From Lentisphaerota bacterium (GTDB lineage Bacteria > Verrucomicrobiota > Kiritimatiellia > UBA8416 > JAIOPI01), in contig JAIOPI010000018.1 of assembly GCA_021413965.1 (NCBI GenBank), positions 62,001-126,000 of the forward strand: a stretch of 64,000 nucleotides of DNA, in the 5' to 3' direction. The notes under the pieces were generated by a model. That model did not search any database and was not told where the DNA came from. It saw only the letters and a list, made by a program, of their open reading frames with translations. The position numbers were made by a program, and so were the translations under genes. Below are positions 36,568-44,218 of the stretch, piece by piece. How positions within the stretch are numbered: position 1 is the stretch's first letter; the number at the start of each line of letters is the position of its first letter.

Positions 36568-37464
36568 ATGAAGTCGGCCATGGCAATCGCAGCAGTCGTG
36601 GCGGGAGTCATCGCGACGGCGGCCGCACAGGATCTCGTAATCGACTCCATGAGCAGAGACGGCTCAATGTCGTTCTGGGGGGCTCAGGTGGGCACCACCG
36701 CAAGGGTCGAATGGGCGGCGAGCCTGACGGATGCCGGAAGAACGAACTGGCACGGTCTCACCGATGTCGTCGTCACCGACGATGTCATGACAAACGACAT
36801 CCCGATGTTCTTCCGTGTCCGCGGATACCCGGACACAAACGTCGTTCACGGTCTTGTTGCGTACTACCCGTTCAACGGCAATGCGAATGATGCAAGCGGG
36901 CATGGGCATGACGGGACGGCCATGGGCGCACTGCCAACCCAAGACCGCCTTGGTGCGCCAAACTCAGCATTTGCCTTTGATGGCCTTTCCAACAAGATTG
37001 AGGTTGCTGAAACGCCCGGTTTCGAGCTGAACACCTTCACCCTCTCCATTTGGGTAAATGCCGCCCGTTTCAATCCGTTAGGACAACCGCGCAGTGACCT
37101 GATAGCAAAAGGCTCCGTTTTTCAATGGGCCTTACAATTGGAAGCATCTGGCAGGGTTCGGAATGCTATTTTCACAAGCAGCGGCGAGATGACGTTTGAC
37201 TCGATCAAGACGATTACGACGAATGCGTGGTATCACATTGCAAAAGTGTGGGATGGCGAAACAAGTTCCACATACATCAATGGCGTTTTCGACAGCAGCA
37301 TGCCGGCTGGAGGCGTACTGGATGCTGGAGACGACCCCGTGGTGATGGCTGGTATGGGGGGAGCCCTGCACCTCAAGTTCCAAGGGAAACTGGACGACAT
37401 CCGCATCTACAACCGTGCCTTGTCCTCCAATGAAGTGTGGCGACTCTACAATCTCCCGTACTGA
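36568..37464 (+). CDS. Secreted LamG-domain protein (integron cassette gene)
   Basis: 298 residues from the ATG at 36568, which has GGAGG upstream. A signal peptide (MAIAAVVAGVIATAAA) is followed by a small beta domain with RVEWAASLTDAGRTNWHGL and a C-terminal LamG/concanavalin-like domain (about 100-298): GLVAYYPFNGNANDASGHGHDG, ISIWVNA-like FTLSIWVNAARF, AWYHIAKVWDG and LDDIRIYNRALSSNEV. Such domains bind carbohydrate or protein at the surface. The gene sits between the head repeat and a decayed attC-like site and is the first of the co-oriented island genes. The WAASLTDAGRTNW stretch is similar in style to the C-terminus of the cassette protein at 56363. Confidence 0.85.
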   Translation: MKSAMAIAAVVAGVIATAAAQDLVIDSMSRDGSMSFWGAQVGTTARVEWAASLTDAGRTNWHGLTDVVVTDDVMTNDIPMFFRVRGYPDTNVVHGLVAYYPFNGNANDASGHGHDGTAMGALPTQDRLGAPNSAFAFDGLSNKIEVAETPGFELNTFTLSIWVNAARFNPLGQPRSDLIAKGSVFQWALQLEASGRVRNAIFTSSGEMTFDSIKTITTNAWYHIAKVWDGETSSTYINGVFDSSMPAGGVLDAGDDPVVMAGMGGALHLKFQGKLDDIRIYNRALSSNEVWRLYNLPY

Positions 37465-37492
37465 GCAATCAGGCTCTCCCGAAGGAGGAGGG

Positions 37493-37550
37493 GCCGAACA
37501 TGCCGTCGGAGGTTCCCTCGCTCCGCTCGGAACCTCAACGGCGCCGTCGC
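37493..37550 (+). repeat. Degenerate attC-like site
   Basis: GCCGAAC at 37493-37499, an inner stem GCCGT/ACGGC and an apical perfect stem GAGGTTCC/GGAACCTC. The right core is decayed to GTCGC instead of GTTNGGC. It lies 28 bases after the LamG stop and just before the next gene, where an attC is expected. Confidence 0.6.
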
Positions 37551-37560
37551 AAAAAGAGAA

Positions 37561-37950
37561 ATGATCAGAACACGTAAAACAATCGTCCGCACCCTCTTGG
37601 TGCTCGCTGCATGGTACGCCCTCGTGTACTTCCGTCCATCAGTTGGGCATCCCCAACGGGCATTGCCAGTCCAGGTGCGACACAACCTCCAGTATCTTTC
37701 CCGATCTGGCCTGCCCCCTGATGAGGTGCGAAAGGAAATCGCACGTTTCAGTTGGAGGGACCAATTCAACCGATATGAAGTACACGTTGAAGACTCCACA
37801 AATCACGGATGGATTCTCACGGCCCAACCGGAACGCGAATCGGTAGGGCAACCATTGTGGATTAAGGCACTTCTATTGGACTTCCACCGATATGACTATC
37901 CAGCATTCAGAATTCAGTCAGGTGATGAGCAGGTCGAGATCAACAGATAG
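37561..37950 (+). CDS. Hypothetical membrane-anchored protein (cassette gene)
   Basis: 129 residues. The N-terminus has one hydrophobic helix (TLLVLAAWYALVYF), and the remainder is soluble with no recognised motif. It begins 10 bases after the degenerate attC-like site and ends 2 bases before the next one (TGCGAAC at 37953), the tight packing expected of an integron cassette. No function can be assigned. Composition is more AT-rich than the chromosome around the island. Confidence 0.75.
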   Translation: MIRTRKTIVRTLLVLAAWYALVYFRPSVGHPQRALPVQVRHNLQYLSRSGLPPDEVRKEIARFSWRDQFNRYEVHVEDSTNHGWILTAQPERESVGQPLWIKALLLDFHRYDYPAFRIQSGDEQVEINR

Positions 37951-37952
37951 GA

Positions 37953-38000
37953 TGCGAACAACTTGCTGGCGATATTTTGTTCCGCGGCATGGCGTTCGGC
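37953..38000 (+). repeat. Degenerate attC-like site
   Basis: TGCGAAC (37953-37959) and GTTCGGC (37994-38000) pair at six of seven positions. The middle shares TATTTTGTTCCGCG and then CATGG with the longer site at 38480-38588, so the two belong to one attC subtype. This copy lacks the long apical arm and looks deleted. Confidence 0.55.
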
Positions 38001-38028
38001 TAACACGAAACAACGCACACGCTCTAGT

Positions 38029-38463
38029 ATGCAACCGATCGCAAAAATAGTGCTGCCGGGACTTCTTGCCTTTGGCTTTGCCTTCTACATTTGGTGGCAC
38101 GCTGGCACTCCCGACTTCAACCACGGCCCGGAGTGGGACTCGACGGTGGCCGCAATTCGAAGCATTCCAAGGGCGCGCATATATGAAGCGATGGATGCCT
38201 TTGAGCGGGACAACTCCACGAGTAGAACGGAAATTCCACCTACGGTGTTGCTAGATGACTTGGTCGCGCGGGGCTATCTGCACCCACATGAGGTCCACCT
38301 GCTCACGAATATGTACGTATGGGTATCTACCGGATTGAATCCAAAGAAGCGACCACATCAGGTGATTCTCTCTGTGCACTTGCCAAACGGACGAATAGCC
38401 GGTGAGGCCGCAAATGGGGAAATCAGCCTGCAAGCGAAAGCACCAAACCGATCCACACAATAG
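38029..38463 (+). CDS. Hypothetical membrane-anchored protein (cassette gene)
   Basis: 144 residues from the ATG at 38029; the upstream codons fall in the attC-like region. One N-terminal helix (IVLPGLLAFGFAFYIWW) precedes a soluble domain (PPTVLLDDLVARGYLHPHEV, VWVSTGLNPKKRPHQVILSV). It is similar in size and layout to the preceding cassette protein but has no clear sequence relation by eye. The domain is not recognised. It is followed 16 bases after its stop by the strong attC hairpin at 38480. Confidence 0.75.
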   Translation: MQPIAKIVLPGLLAFGFAFYIWWHAGTPDFNHGPEWDSTVAAIRSIPRARIYEAMDAFERDNSTSRTEIPPTVLLDDLVARGYLHPHEVHLLTNMYVWVSTGLNPKKRPHQVILSVHLPNGRIAGEAANGEISLQAKAPNRSTQ

Positions 38464-38479
38464 GTCTCGGATTCTCGGA

Positions 38480-38588
38480 GCCGAACAACGCGCTGCAGAG
38501 CTATTTTGTTCCGCGTCATGGTGGCTGCGCGTAGAGTGAGGAGCAGCCACCACGCCACGGAACAAAAAGCCTGAACGCGGCGTTGGCT
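38480..38588 (+). repeat. attC-like site, 109 bp with long apical hairpin
   Basis: GCCGAAC (38480-38486) opens and GTTGGCT (38582-38588) closes the site. Inside is a near-perfect 25-bp stem: TTTTGTTCCG...TGGTGGCTGC on the left against GCAGCCACCA...CGGAACAAAA on the right. The length falls in the known range for long attC sites. Confidence 0.75.
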
Positions 38589-38623
38589 TGCAAAGGACGG
38601 GAACGAAAGGAGCACGTTCCACC

Positions 38624-39997
38624 ATGAAGGGACCCAAGGTTGTACTGATAGGCGCTGGCAGCGCGTTCTTCGGTCGGCAGACGATATGGAGCATGGTCTC
38701 GAAACCGGCGCTTTGCAACGGCACGCTGGCACTGGTCGATTCGGACGCGAAGAAGCTCGGCTGGATGGAGAAGATCGCGCGCCGCTCGATTGCGGCGCGG
38801 AAGGTGCCGTTGAAGCTGGAAGTCTCGACCGACCGGAAGGACGTACTGAAGGGCGCCGATTTCGTGACGCTGGCGTTCGCGAATGACGGCGTAGAACTGC
38901 GCGGGGTCGATGCACGCATCAGCACCAAGCACGGCATGATCATGTGTTCGGCCGATACCATTGGCCCTGGGGGCACCATGCGTACGCTGCGCGAGGTGCC
39001 CTCGCAGAGCAAGATACTGAAGGATGTCGAGACGCTCTGTCCGGATGCATGGGTGATCAACTGGGTGAACCCGACCGCGGCCATGGGCATAGCCATGATG
39101 CGGCATTTCCCGCGCCTCAAGTCTCTGGCCATTTGCGACGGTCCGCACAACCCGGGGTTCGACGACAGCCTCATCGTGCGCGCCGGGTTGGCCCGTTCGG
39201 CGGCAGAAGTCACCGACGCCCTGCGCAGCCGCGTACGAATCCGGTCAGGCGGAGTGAATCATTTCAACTGGCTGGTCGAGATGACGCATGACGGCAGGGA
39301 CGTCACGGAACGGATCAAGCAGCAGTTGCGCGCTGCCAGCCAAGCGATTCACGTCGCCCAATCGGAGAAGGGCAAAATCGAACTCACGAACATGATCGCC
39401 GCCCAACTCGCTGACGCGGTAGGGTATCTGCCCATGTGCATCTGGCACACGCAGGAGTATTTGCCCTATTTCCAAGGCCATGATGTATGCAAGACCGACG
39501 CGCTAACGATTCGCCAGTGGAGTGTCAAGGTGCGGCGCCAGTGGATGAACGAATGCTGGGCCGACATGCGCAACATCGCCGCGGGCAAACGCCCCGTTGC
39601 CGACTTCCTCGCCAAGACCGGCTCCGATCACGCCAGCGATATCATCGAGGCCATGTGGGCCGGACTGCCGAAGCGCTTCTATATCAATGTGGCCAATGGC
39701 GGAGCCGTGCCAAACATGGCCGACGACGCCTTTCTCGAGTTGCTCTGCGACGTGAACATGAACGATGTTCGGCCGCTGCCGTTCGGCGTCATGCCGCGGC
39801 CGCTGACGGGGTACTTGCAGCGTGTTCTGGATGAGCATGAACTCGCGGTCGAGGCAGCCGTCACCCATGACCGTCGGACGCTACGCCAAGCATTCCTGGC
39901 CAGCATGGTCGCGGTGAGTATTCCGGACGTGGACGCCTGCATCGCGGAAATGCTCGCGGCCGAGAAGAAGGACCTCCCGGCCGCGTGGTATCGGTAG
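38624..39997 (+). CDS. Glycoside hydrolase family 4 enzyme (alpha-galactosidase/glucuronidase-like)
   Basis: 457 residues from the ATG at 38624. The NAD-binding start is KVVLIGAGSAFFGRQT, the GH4 Rossmann pattern. Other family positions are N149 in WVNPTAAMG, C171 in AICDGPHN and H213 in GGVNHFNW, the Mn-binding Cys and His sites. GH4 enzymes cleave glycosides by an NAD- and Mn-dependent redox mechanism. The Cys context (CDGPHN) differs from the usual CHxxQ, so the substrate class is unsure. It is larger than a typical cassette gene but has an attC 36 bases upstream, so it may sit in the array. Confidence 0.8.
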   Translation: MKGPKVVLIGAGSAFFGRQTIWSMVSKPALCNGTLALVDSDAKKLGWMEKIARRSIAARKVPLKLEVSTDRKDVLKGADFVTLAFANDGVELRGVDARISTKHGMIMCSADTIGPGGTMRTLREVPSQSKILKDVETLCPDAWVINWVNPTAAMGIAMMRHFPRLKSLAICDGPHNPGFDDSLIVRAGLARSAAEVTDALRSRVRIRSGGVNHFNWLVEMTHDGRDVTERIKQQLRAASQAIHVAQSEKGKIELTNMIAAQLADAVGYLPMCIWHTQEYLPYFQGHDVCKTDALTIRQWSVKVRRQWMNECWADMRNIAAGKRPVADFLAKTGSDHASDIIEAMWAGLPKRFYINVANGGAVPNMADDAFLELLCDVNMNDVRPLPFGVMPRPLTGYLQRVLDEHELAVEAAVTHDRRTLRQAFLASMVAVSIPDVDACIAEMLAAEKKDLPAAWYR

Positions 39998-40080
39998 GTT
40001 CCCAGGATATGAACTCCTCGGAGTCAAGAAGCCTTCGGGGGCGTTCATCGCCTGCCACTGCCTACCGATGGAAGCCAAAT
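39998..40080. other. Short gap without recognisable site
   Basis: No attC-like pair of cores was found in the 83 bases after the GH4 gene. Confidence 0.35.
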
Positions 40081-40254
40081 ATGCATATCTACTGTTGCAC
40101 CAAGCGGCTGAACGAAATTCGAGACAAGCGGGTGGCTCACGGATCAACGCCCACGCGTGGCATTCGTCTCAATCAAATGGTGGAGTTCAGCCAATGCGCA
40201 TCGCATGTGGTTAAGAGAGCAATCGAAGAGGCCTATGGAGCAGACTTGTACTGA
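40081..40254 (+). pseudogene. Fragment of a HEPN-like protein
   Basis: A 57-codon frame with the segment LNEIRDKRVAHGSTPTRG, resembling the R-x-x-x-AH pattern of HEPN-type ribonucleases and related proteins, then VEFSQCASHVVKRAIEEAYG. It is too short for a full domain and has no obvious ribosome site, so it is probably a relic. Longer upstream starts look non-coding. Confidence 0.4.
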
Positions 40255-40554
40255 AGCGGCTCAACAACCTGATATTCTCGTTCCGCTCGAAATTATACTG
40301 CGGGGCGTTCGCCAACTGACTAAATAGCGCCTTAGGGGCCAGGGTTAGACATTGGACATAATGGTCGACGGCTAATTTGAATGTGCTGATATAGTTGCAT
40401 GGACGAACGAAATCGGGAGCACCTGCTCGCGTTTGTGGATGGGGTGGCGGGGCGGAACCGGTTTGGCAATGTCTAATGTCGAGCCCTGACCCGTACTTGC
40501 TGCGCGGACGGGCGATGAAGAGCCTCACCCGTAGCGTTGGGGCACGAGAACGGA
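40255..40554. other. Intergenic stretch carrying an inverted-repeat element
   Basis: 300 bases with no convincing gene. It holds the inverted-repeat element at 40336-40492. No attC core pair is clear, although GCGGCTCAAC near 40255 is faintly core-like. Confidence 0.45.
40336..40492. repeat. MITE/REP-like element with 24-bp imperfect inverted ends
   Basis: The left end (40336-40359) and the reverse complement of the right end (40469-40492) agree at 20 of 24 positions; both read GGG-CAGGG...GACATT..ACAT. The interior of about 110 bases encodes nothing. Such ends recall non-autonomous elements moved by Y1-type REP transposases; this link is from memory of similar sequences and unconfirmed. Confidence 0.6.
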
Positions 40555-41232
40555 ATGAGGACCATAGCTTGGCTTGCGGCGGCGATAACCGTGTCACTCC
40601 GCACTCTGGATACCTACGGTCTCGACTTCCGTAGCGATGGCCTGCCCACAACGGCTCGAATTGCCACCAGTTACCTGGGCAGGGTTGAGAGCGAGTATCG
40701 TGCGATCGTTCTTCATTACGACACCGATCTCACGTATGACGCGGACGCGGAGATTCAGGAAGAGGCAATCAGCCTTTGGCCGGCATTCGCACCAGCAGTC
40801 GAAAAGAGCGGACTTCCTTTGGCCGCCATCATGGCTCACATAAAACCGGAAAACCTTCCGCATGCGGGTTGGTCCCCTCAAGCGGTACACTTTCAAAAGC
40901 GCACCAACGCCTGGGTTCTCCTTCGTATGATGACGACCTTCAGTACAACAAGCCCTGTATCGCGAGTCATGAGTACCGTTGGCGCGGACACAAGCGTGGC
41001 GGTCACTTCAGAACCCCAGTATCTGCAGGCGGCAACCAACGCGGCGATTCGGAACGCACGAGGGCCGCGCCAGACGGAGATGTACGAAATCCTGCCCATG
41101 GCGGATGAGCAGCGCAGAGTCTTGAGAGCGCAGCACAAAGGGAAAGACCTCCTGTACGACCCACGTGAGTTCGAAGAACGAAAGCCGACTCCGGAAGGAC
41201 CCACGACCGATATCGAGGTCGTCATCGAGTGA
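40555..41232 (+). CDS. Hypothetical secreted protein (cassette gene)
   Basis: 225 residues from the ATG at 40555. The N-terminus (MRTIAWLAAAITVSLRTL) could be a weak signal peptide. The rest contains no recognised domain; visible segments are HYDTDLTYDADAEIQEEA and RIATSYLGRVESEY. The stop is followed 34 bases later by an attC-like site, so it probably is the gene of an integron cassette. An upstream start at 40537 is possible. Function unknown. Confidence 0.65.
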   Translation: MRTIAWLAAAITVSLRTLDTYGLDFRSDGLPTTARIATSYLGRVESEYRAIVLHYDTDLTYDADAEIQEEAISLWPAFAPAVEKSGLPLAAIMAHIKPENLPHAGWSPQAVHFQKRTNAWVLLRMMTTFSTTSPVSRVMSTVGADTSVAVTSEPQYLQAATNAAIRNARGPRQTEMYEILPMADEQRRVLRAQHKGKDLLYDPREFEERKPTPEGPTTDIEVVIE

Positions 41233-41266
41233 AGCTGGATGGCACGGCCGAATTCCGCAAGCAGAA

Positions 41267-41326
41267 GCCCCAACACGACGACGGTTCCTCTTCGCTCCAC
41301 CGTCTAGGTTCACGTAGGTGTTGGCC
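41267..41326 (+). repeat. attC-like site (60 bp)
   Basis: The ends GCCCCAAC (41267-41274) and GTTGGCC (41320-41326) are complementary apart from one base. They extend to CAACAC/GTGTTG, and an inner pair GACGGT/ACCGTC forms the apical stem. It is followed directly by the toxin-antitoxin promoter. Confidence 0.7.
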
Positions 41327-41339
41327 TGAGGCCGTATAT

Positions 41340-41380
41340 TGACAGAATGTGATAAATGTCATACATTGTCTGACATGAAG
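41340..41380 (+). promoter_or_regulatory. Promoter and operator of the toxin-antitoxin pair
   Basis: TTGACA (41340-41345), a 17-base spacer and TACATT form a near-consensus sigma70 promoter. ATGTCA/TGACAT, a 6-bp inverted repeat with a 9-base gap (about 41357-41377), overlaps the -10 and the start codon, a fitting site for autorepression by the RHH antitoxin. Confidence 0.7.
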
Positions 41381-41596
41381 ACAGCAACACTGAGCATACG
41401 CCTCGACGCCGATTTGGACCGTCTTCTTGGCAAAGCCAGCCGGCAGGCTGGCAGGAGTCGCAGCGACATTGCCCGCGATGCGCTCCGGCGCCAGTTGCGT
41501 CTGACGCAATTCGAGTCCGTTCGACGCCGTATGATGCCCTTTGCCGAAGCCAGAGGGTTTCTGACCGATGAGGACGTGTTCGCCAAGGTGCCATGA
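41375..41596 (+). CDS. Ribbon-helix-helix antitoxin
   Basis: 73 residues from the ATG at 41375, very close to the promoter, so the message is nearly leaderless. The N-terminal strand-helix-helix (TATLSIRLDADLDRLLGKASRQAGRSRSDIARDAL) is a CopG/RHH DNA-binding domain. The C-terminal tail (RRMMPFAEARGFLTDEDVF) would clamp the toxin. It overlaps the PIN-domain gene by four bases, the usual antitoxin-first order. Toxin-antitoxin pairs are common passengers of integrons, where they stabilise the array. Confidence 0.88.
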   Translation: MKTATLSIRLDADLDRLLGKASRQAGRSRSDIARDALRRQLRLTQFESVRRRMMPFAEARGFLTDEDVFAKVP

Positions 41597-42009
41597 GAGT
41601 CTTTCTGGACACCAACGTCATTGCCAGTGCTACAGCGACGCGCGGGCTCTGCGCAGATGTCTTGCGCACCACAGTTGAGTTTCATGAGTTAGTCGTTTCG
41701 GAGGAAGCCTTTACGGAGCTGAAACGAATTCTCAAGATCAAGCTCGGGGCGCCGGATGATCTGATTAAGGACACGATTTGGCTGCTGCACCAAGGCACAC
41801 ATGTGGCATCTTCAAGACCTCGTGCCAGTCTCCCCTTGAAAGACGTAGCCGACATCGCCATCGTCTCGGCTGCCATCAATGGCGCTGCCGATCAACTGGT
41901 CACGGGAGACAAGGAACTCCTGGCCCTCGGCAGAGTCGGCCCGCTGGACATTCTCAATCCACGACAGTTCTGGGAAAAGCTGCGCGGCCAATCGGCTCCG
42001 CGCGACTGA
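41593..42009 (+). CDS. PIN-domain toxin (VapC-like ribonuclease)
   Basis: 138 residues, starting within the antitoxin stop (ATGA). The acidic PIN positions are present: D6 in FLDTNVI, E42, D87 in DVADIAIV and D106 in VTGDKELL, which would bind Mg2+ and cleave RNA. It belongs to the PIN_3-type group, longer than minimal VapC. Its toxicity is expected to be blocked by the RHH protein encoded upstream. The pair sits in the cassette array. Confidence 0.88.
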   Translation: MRVFLDTNVIASATATRGLCADVLRTTVEFHELVVSEEAFTELKRILKIKLGAPDDLIKDTIWLLHQGTHVASSRPRASLPLKDVADIAIVSAAINGAADQLVTGDKELLALGRVGPLDILNPRQFWEKLRGQSAPRD

Positions 42010-42121
42010 CTCAGTCGGTCAGCCGCGGGGCCACTCCACCGAACAAGCGGGCCCGCATATGACGGTTTCAAGGAGATGGCCAACCGCGTCCATGGACGCG
42101 GTGCCCGCGCGCATGACGACT

Positions 42122-42997
42122 ATGAAGGTTGTATGTAAGTTGCGCCTGCCGATTGCCATGCGACTCGCGGCGGTCGTGGCATTCACGTGTTTCGCTTCAT
42201 GCACCGCCTCATCGGTCACCATTTCCCGCCCCTATAGCAATGTCGTGCAGGTCCTCTCGTCTCCTGAGGGCCCCAGGCTCACCCAGGTGAAGGAAGACAA
42301 AAATAGGCGACACGCAGTCATCACATTCTGGGAGCAGTACATATTCTGGGAAGGGGCGCGCTATCGCCTCTACGTGTTGCGGGCAACGCCGGAGACGACG
42401 GACATCCGGGGATGGGTCTGCAAAGACAGTGCCCTGCTCCCTGGCTACAACATCTTTGCGAAACGCCGGCTATCGGAGCAGGAGATAAGCGGTTTGCTCA
42501 AGGCGAACGAGGAGTACCTGCTATCCCGCAAGAAGACACGGGAGGACTATGAAGCACGGTACGGAAACATGGAATTGAACGACGCGCTGCTTGAGACTGT
42601 CTCCGCGTCGTTCTTGAGCACCACCCAGAAAGTGACCAGGATCACGGCGCTTGTTGCACAAGGTGCCAACGTCAATGCGGTCAGTCTGCGTGGGTTCACC
42701 CCCTTGAGTCAGGCAGCCTTCTACTTGAAGGACACAAATATCGTCACGGTCTTGCTCGACATGGGGGCCAATCCCAACGCCAGGTCGAGTGGCGGATGGA
42801 CGGCTCTACACACAGCGGCGAAGTTTGCGCCAGCGTCGGTGGTCGAGCTTCTGATTCTGCGCGGCGCCGATCCGACGATGCAGACAGAGAGGGGAGAAAC
42901 CCCGTTGTCACTGGCGATCCCATCCGGATACGCTGATCCGAGGAGCATCGACATACTCAAGAAGTACGAGTTAAAGGCAGGCCATCCGGACGAGTGA
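42122..42997 (+). CDS. Ankyrin-repeat lipoprotein (cassette gene)
   Basis: 291 residues from the ATG at 42122. Starts further upstream (42059, 42113) are possible but add residues before the clear lipoprotein signal (MRLAAVVAFTCFASC, lipobox FASC, Cys27). The central domain is not recognised. The C-terminal third holds about three ankyrin repeats (VAQGANVNAVSLRGFTPLSQA, LLDMGANPNARSSGGWTALHTA, LILRGADPTMQTERGETPLSLA). An attC site begins 4 bases after the stop, so the 3' end of a cassette is certain here; the 5' boundary is either the attC at 41320 or a lost site near 42050. Probably an envelope protein-protein interaction module. Confidence 0.82.
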   Translation: MKVVCKLRLPIAMRLAAVVAFTCFASCTASSVTISRPYSNVVQVLSSPEGPRLTQVKEDKNRRHAVITFWEQYIFWEGARYRLYVLRATPETTDIRGWVCKDSALLPGYNIFAKRRLSEQEISGLLKANEEYLLSRKKTREDYEARYGNMELNDALLETVSASFLSTTQKVTRITALVAQGANVNAVSLRGFTPLSQAAFYLKDTNIVTVLLDMGANPNARSSGGWTALHTAAKFAPASVVELLILRGADPTMQTERGETPLSLAIPSGYADPRSIDILKKYELKAGHPDE

Positions 42998-43000
42998 AGA

Positions 43001-43062
43001 CGCCCAACATGGCGGCGCACGGTACGCTTGCAAGCTCGCGTCCGTGACCGCGGACGTTGGGC
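43001..43062 (+). repeat. attC site (62 bp), best preserved of the array
   Basis: GCCCAAC (43001-43007) and GTTGGGC (43056-43062) are perfectly complementary and match the RYYYAAC/GTTRRRY consensus. The inner arms GCGG...CACGG and CCGTG...CCGC pair as L boxes and apical stem. Recombination would cut between G43056 and T43057. Confidence 0.88.
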
Positions 43063-43071
43063 ACGAGGGAT

Positions 43072-43401
43072 ATGAGCGAGACACACAGCATCCCGACGTG
43101 GCTCCGGGTCGTGAACGACCTGCTGTTCGGGTGGTGGGCCTTCTGGCTGGCAGCCCTCGTCGTTGGAGGAACTGCCGCACGGGTAGCCGCACTGATGCAG
43201 GTTGAGATTAATGGATTCATTCCCGTCATCTCCACCATGGGCGTCTGCATCACATCCGGAATGTCAGGTGCGATTGCCGCGACACGATGGTGGGATAGAC
43301 TGATGCGACGCAAGACGATCAAGGCCAACTACATTGCCTTGGTGGTCATGGCGGTGCTTTTGCTTGCCTTTGGTCCGGGGCCGATGATGTTCATCGAGTA
43401 G
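43072..43401 (+). CDS. Small integral membrane protein (cassette gene)
   Basis: 109 residues from the ATG at 43072, 9 bases after the attC. Three hydrophobic segments are visible (LLFGWWAFWLAALVVGGTAA, FIPVISTMGVCITSGMSGAI and YIALVVMAVLLLAFGPGPMMF). No family recognised. It ends 10 bases before a decayed attC-like site, so it fills a whole short cassette of about 430 bases. Confidence 0.75.
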   Translation: MSETHSIPTWLRVVNDLLFGWWAFWLAALVVGGTAARVAALMQVEINGFIPVISTMGVCITSGMSGAIAATRWWDRLMRRKTIKANYIALVVMAVLLLAFGPGPMMFIE

Positions 43402-43411
43402 GATATGGAAT

Positions 43412-43484
43412 GCCCAGCATCCGGTGGCACCCTATTCGGAGCGCGCTACGCGGTCTCCTCGAGGGTGAACCGAGGCAGTGGGTG
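43412..43484 (+). repeat. Degenerate attC-like site
   Basis: GCCCAGC (43412-43418) and GTGGGTG (43478-43484) are one-base variants of the integron cores. Between them CGGT/ACCG and ACCCT/AGGGT form a nested stem. Position directly between two short genes supports it. Confidence 0.55.
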
Positions 43485-43494
43485 AACAGACGAC

Positions 43495-44145
43495 ATGAAG
43501 GGCGTATGCAAATGGCTCTACTGGACGAACGTCGCACTGCTGCTCATGTGTGCGCTCGTCTTTGCGTGCACGCGACTAGCAGTCATTCTGATCCAGGCAT
43601 CGGAGGCGTCCGTCCCATTTCGTCTTGAAACTGGTTTTGCCGCGGAACAACACCTGCCCATTCACTACACCGGCATGTACGACGTGTGCCTCCGCATCAC
43701 CAAGTTAGCGGACGGACGACGGACATTGGATCCAGAGGACCTCATGGCGGCAACCATGGGCGACAGGATAGTCGTTGACCTCGAACTCGCTTCGCGCGAG
43801 TCTGGAATCTGTGCTGGGTCCACTGCCAAGCCCGTGTTTCGGGGCTCGACAGATGCCGCCTATTACCTCGGGGTTGCGACGGTGCGGTTGTCACGGGGCA
43901 ACACATACACACTCCGCGGCACAAGTCGGACATCCATGCCAGAGCTCGCACCAACGAGTCCATCACTGGTCCTGATGTTCAGCCCTTCAGCAAACAAGAG
44001 TTTCAACGTGAGCGTAGGTGTCATGTCATGGCTTGCGCTCAGGGTCGGACTCATCTCCGGCGTGGTATTTGGAATCGGCGCTGTGAATAGATTCCGTAGA
44101 AGGAAGGCGGGTGCCCAATTGGCTCCCCGCGGACTGACCCGGTAG
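43495..44145 (+). CDS. Hypothetical membrane protein (cassette gene)
   Basis: 216 residues. An N-terminal helix (LLLMCALVFACTRLAVILI) and a C-terminal helix (WLALRVGLISGVVFGIGAV) flank an extracytoplasmic domain of about 140 residues with GMYDVCLRIT and GDRIVVDLELASRES, which looks beta-rich. No family recognised. It starts 11 bases after the decayed attC-like site. The next attC is probably destroyed by the transposase relic downstream. Confidence 0.75.
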   Translation: MKGVCKWLYWTNVALLLMCALVFACTRLAVILIQASEASVPFRLETGFAAEQHLPIHYTGMYDVCLRITKLADGRRTLDPEDLMAATMGDRIVVDLELASRESGICAGSTAKPVFRGSTDAAYYLGVATVRLSRGNTYTLRGTSRTSMPELAPTSPSLVLMFSPSANKSFNVSVGVMSWLALRVGLISGVVFGIGAVNRFRRRKAGAQLAPRGLTR

Positions 44146-44218
44146 GTCAAGCGCCTGAACGGTACGGCGTCGCCGCCCGCTATCGCACTCTCGCACGGGG
44201 TGCTGCGCCTGCGATTCG
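44146..44218. other. Broken cassette end
   Basis: GCGCCTGAAC soon after the stop of the preceding gene could be a left attC core (GCCNAAC with an insertion). The right half is not seen because the transposase relic begins here. Confidence 0.3.
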
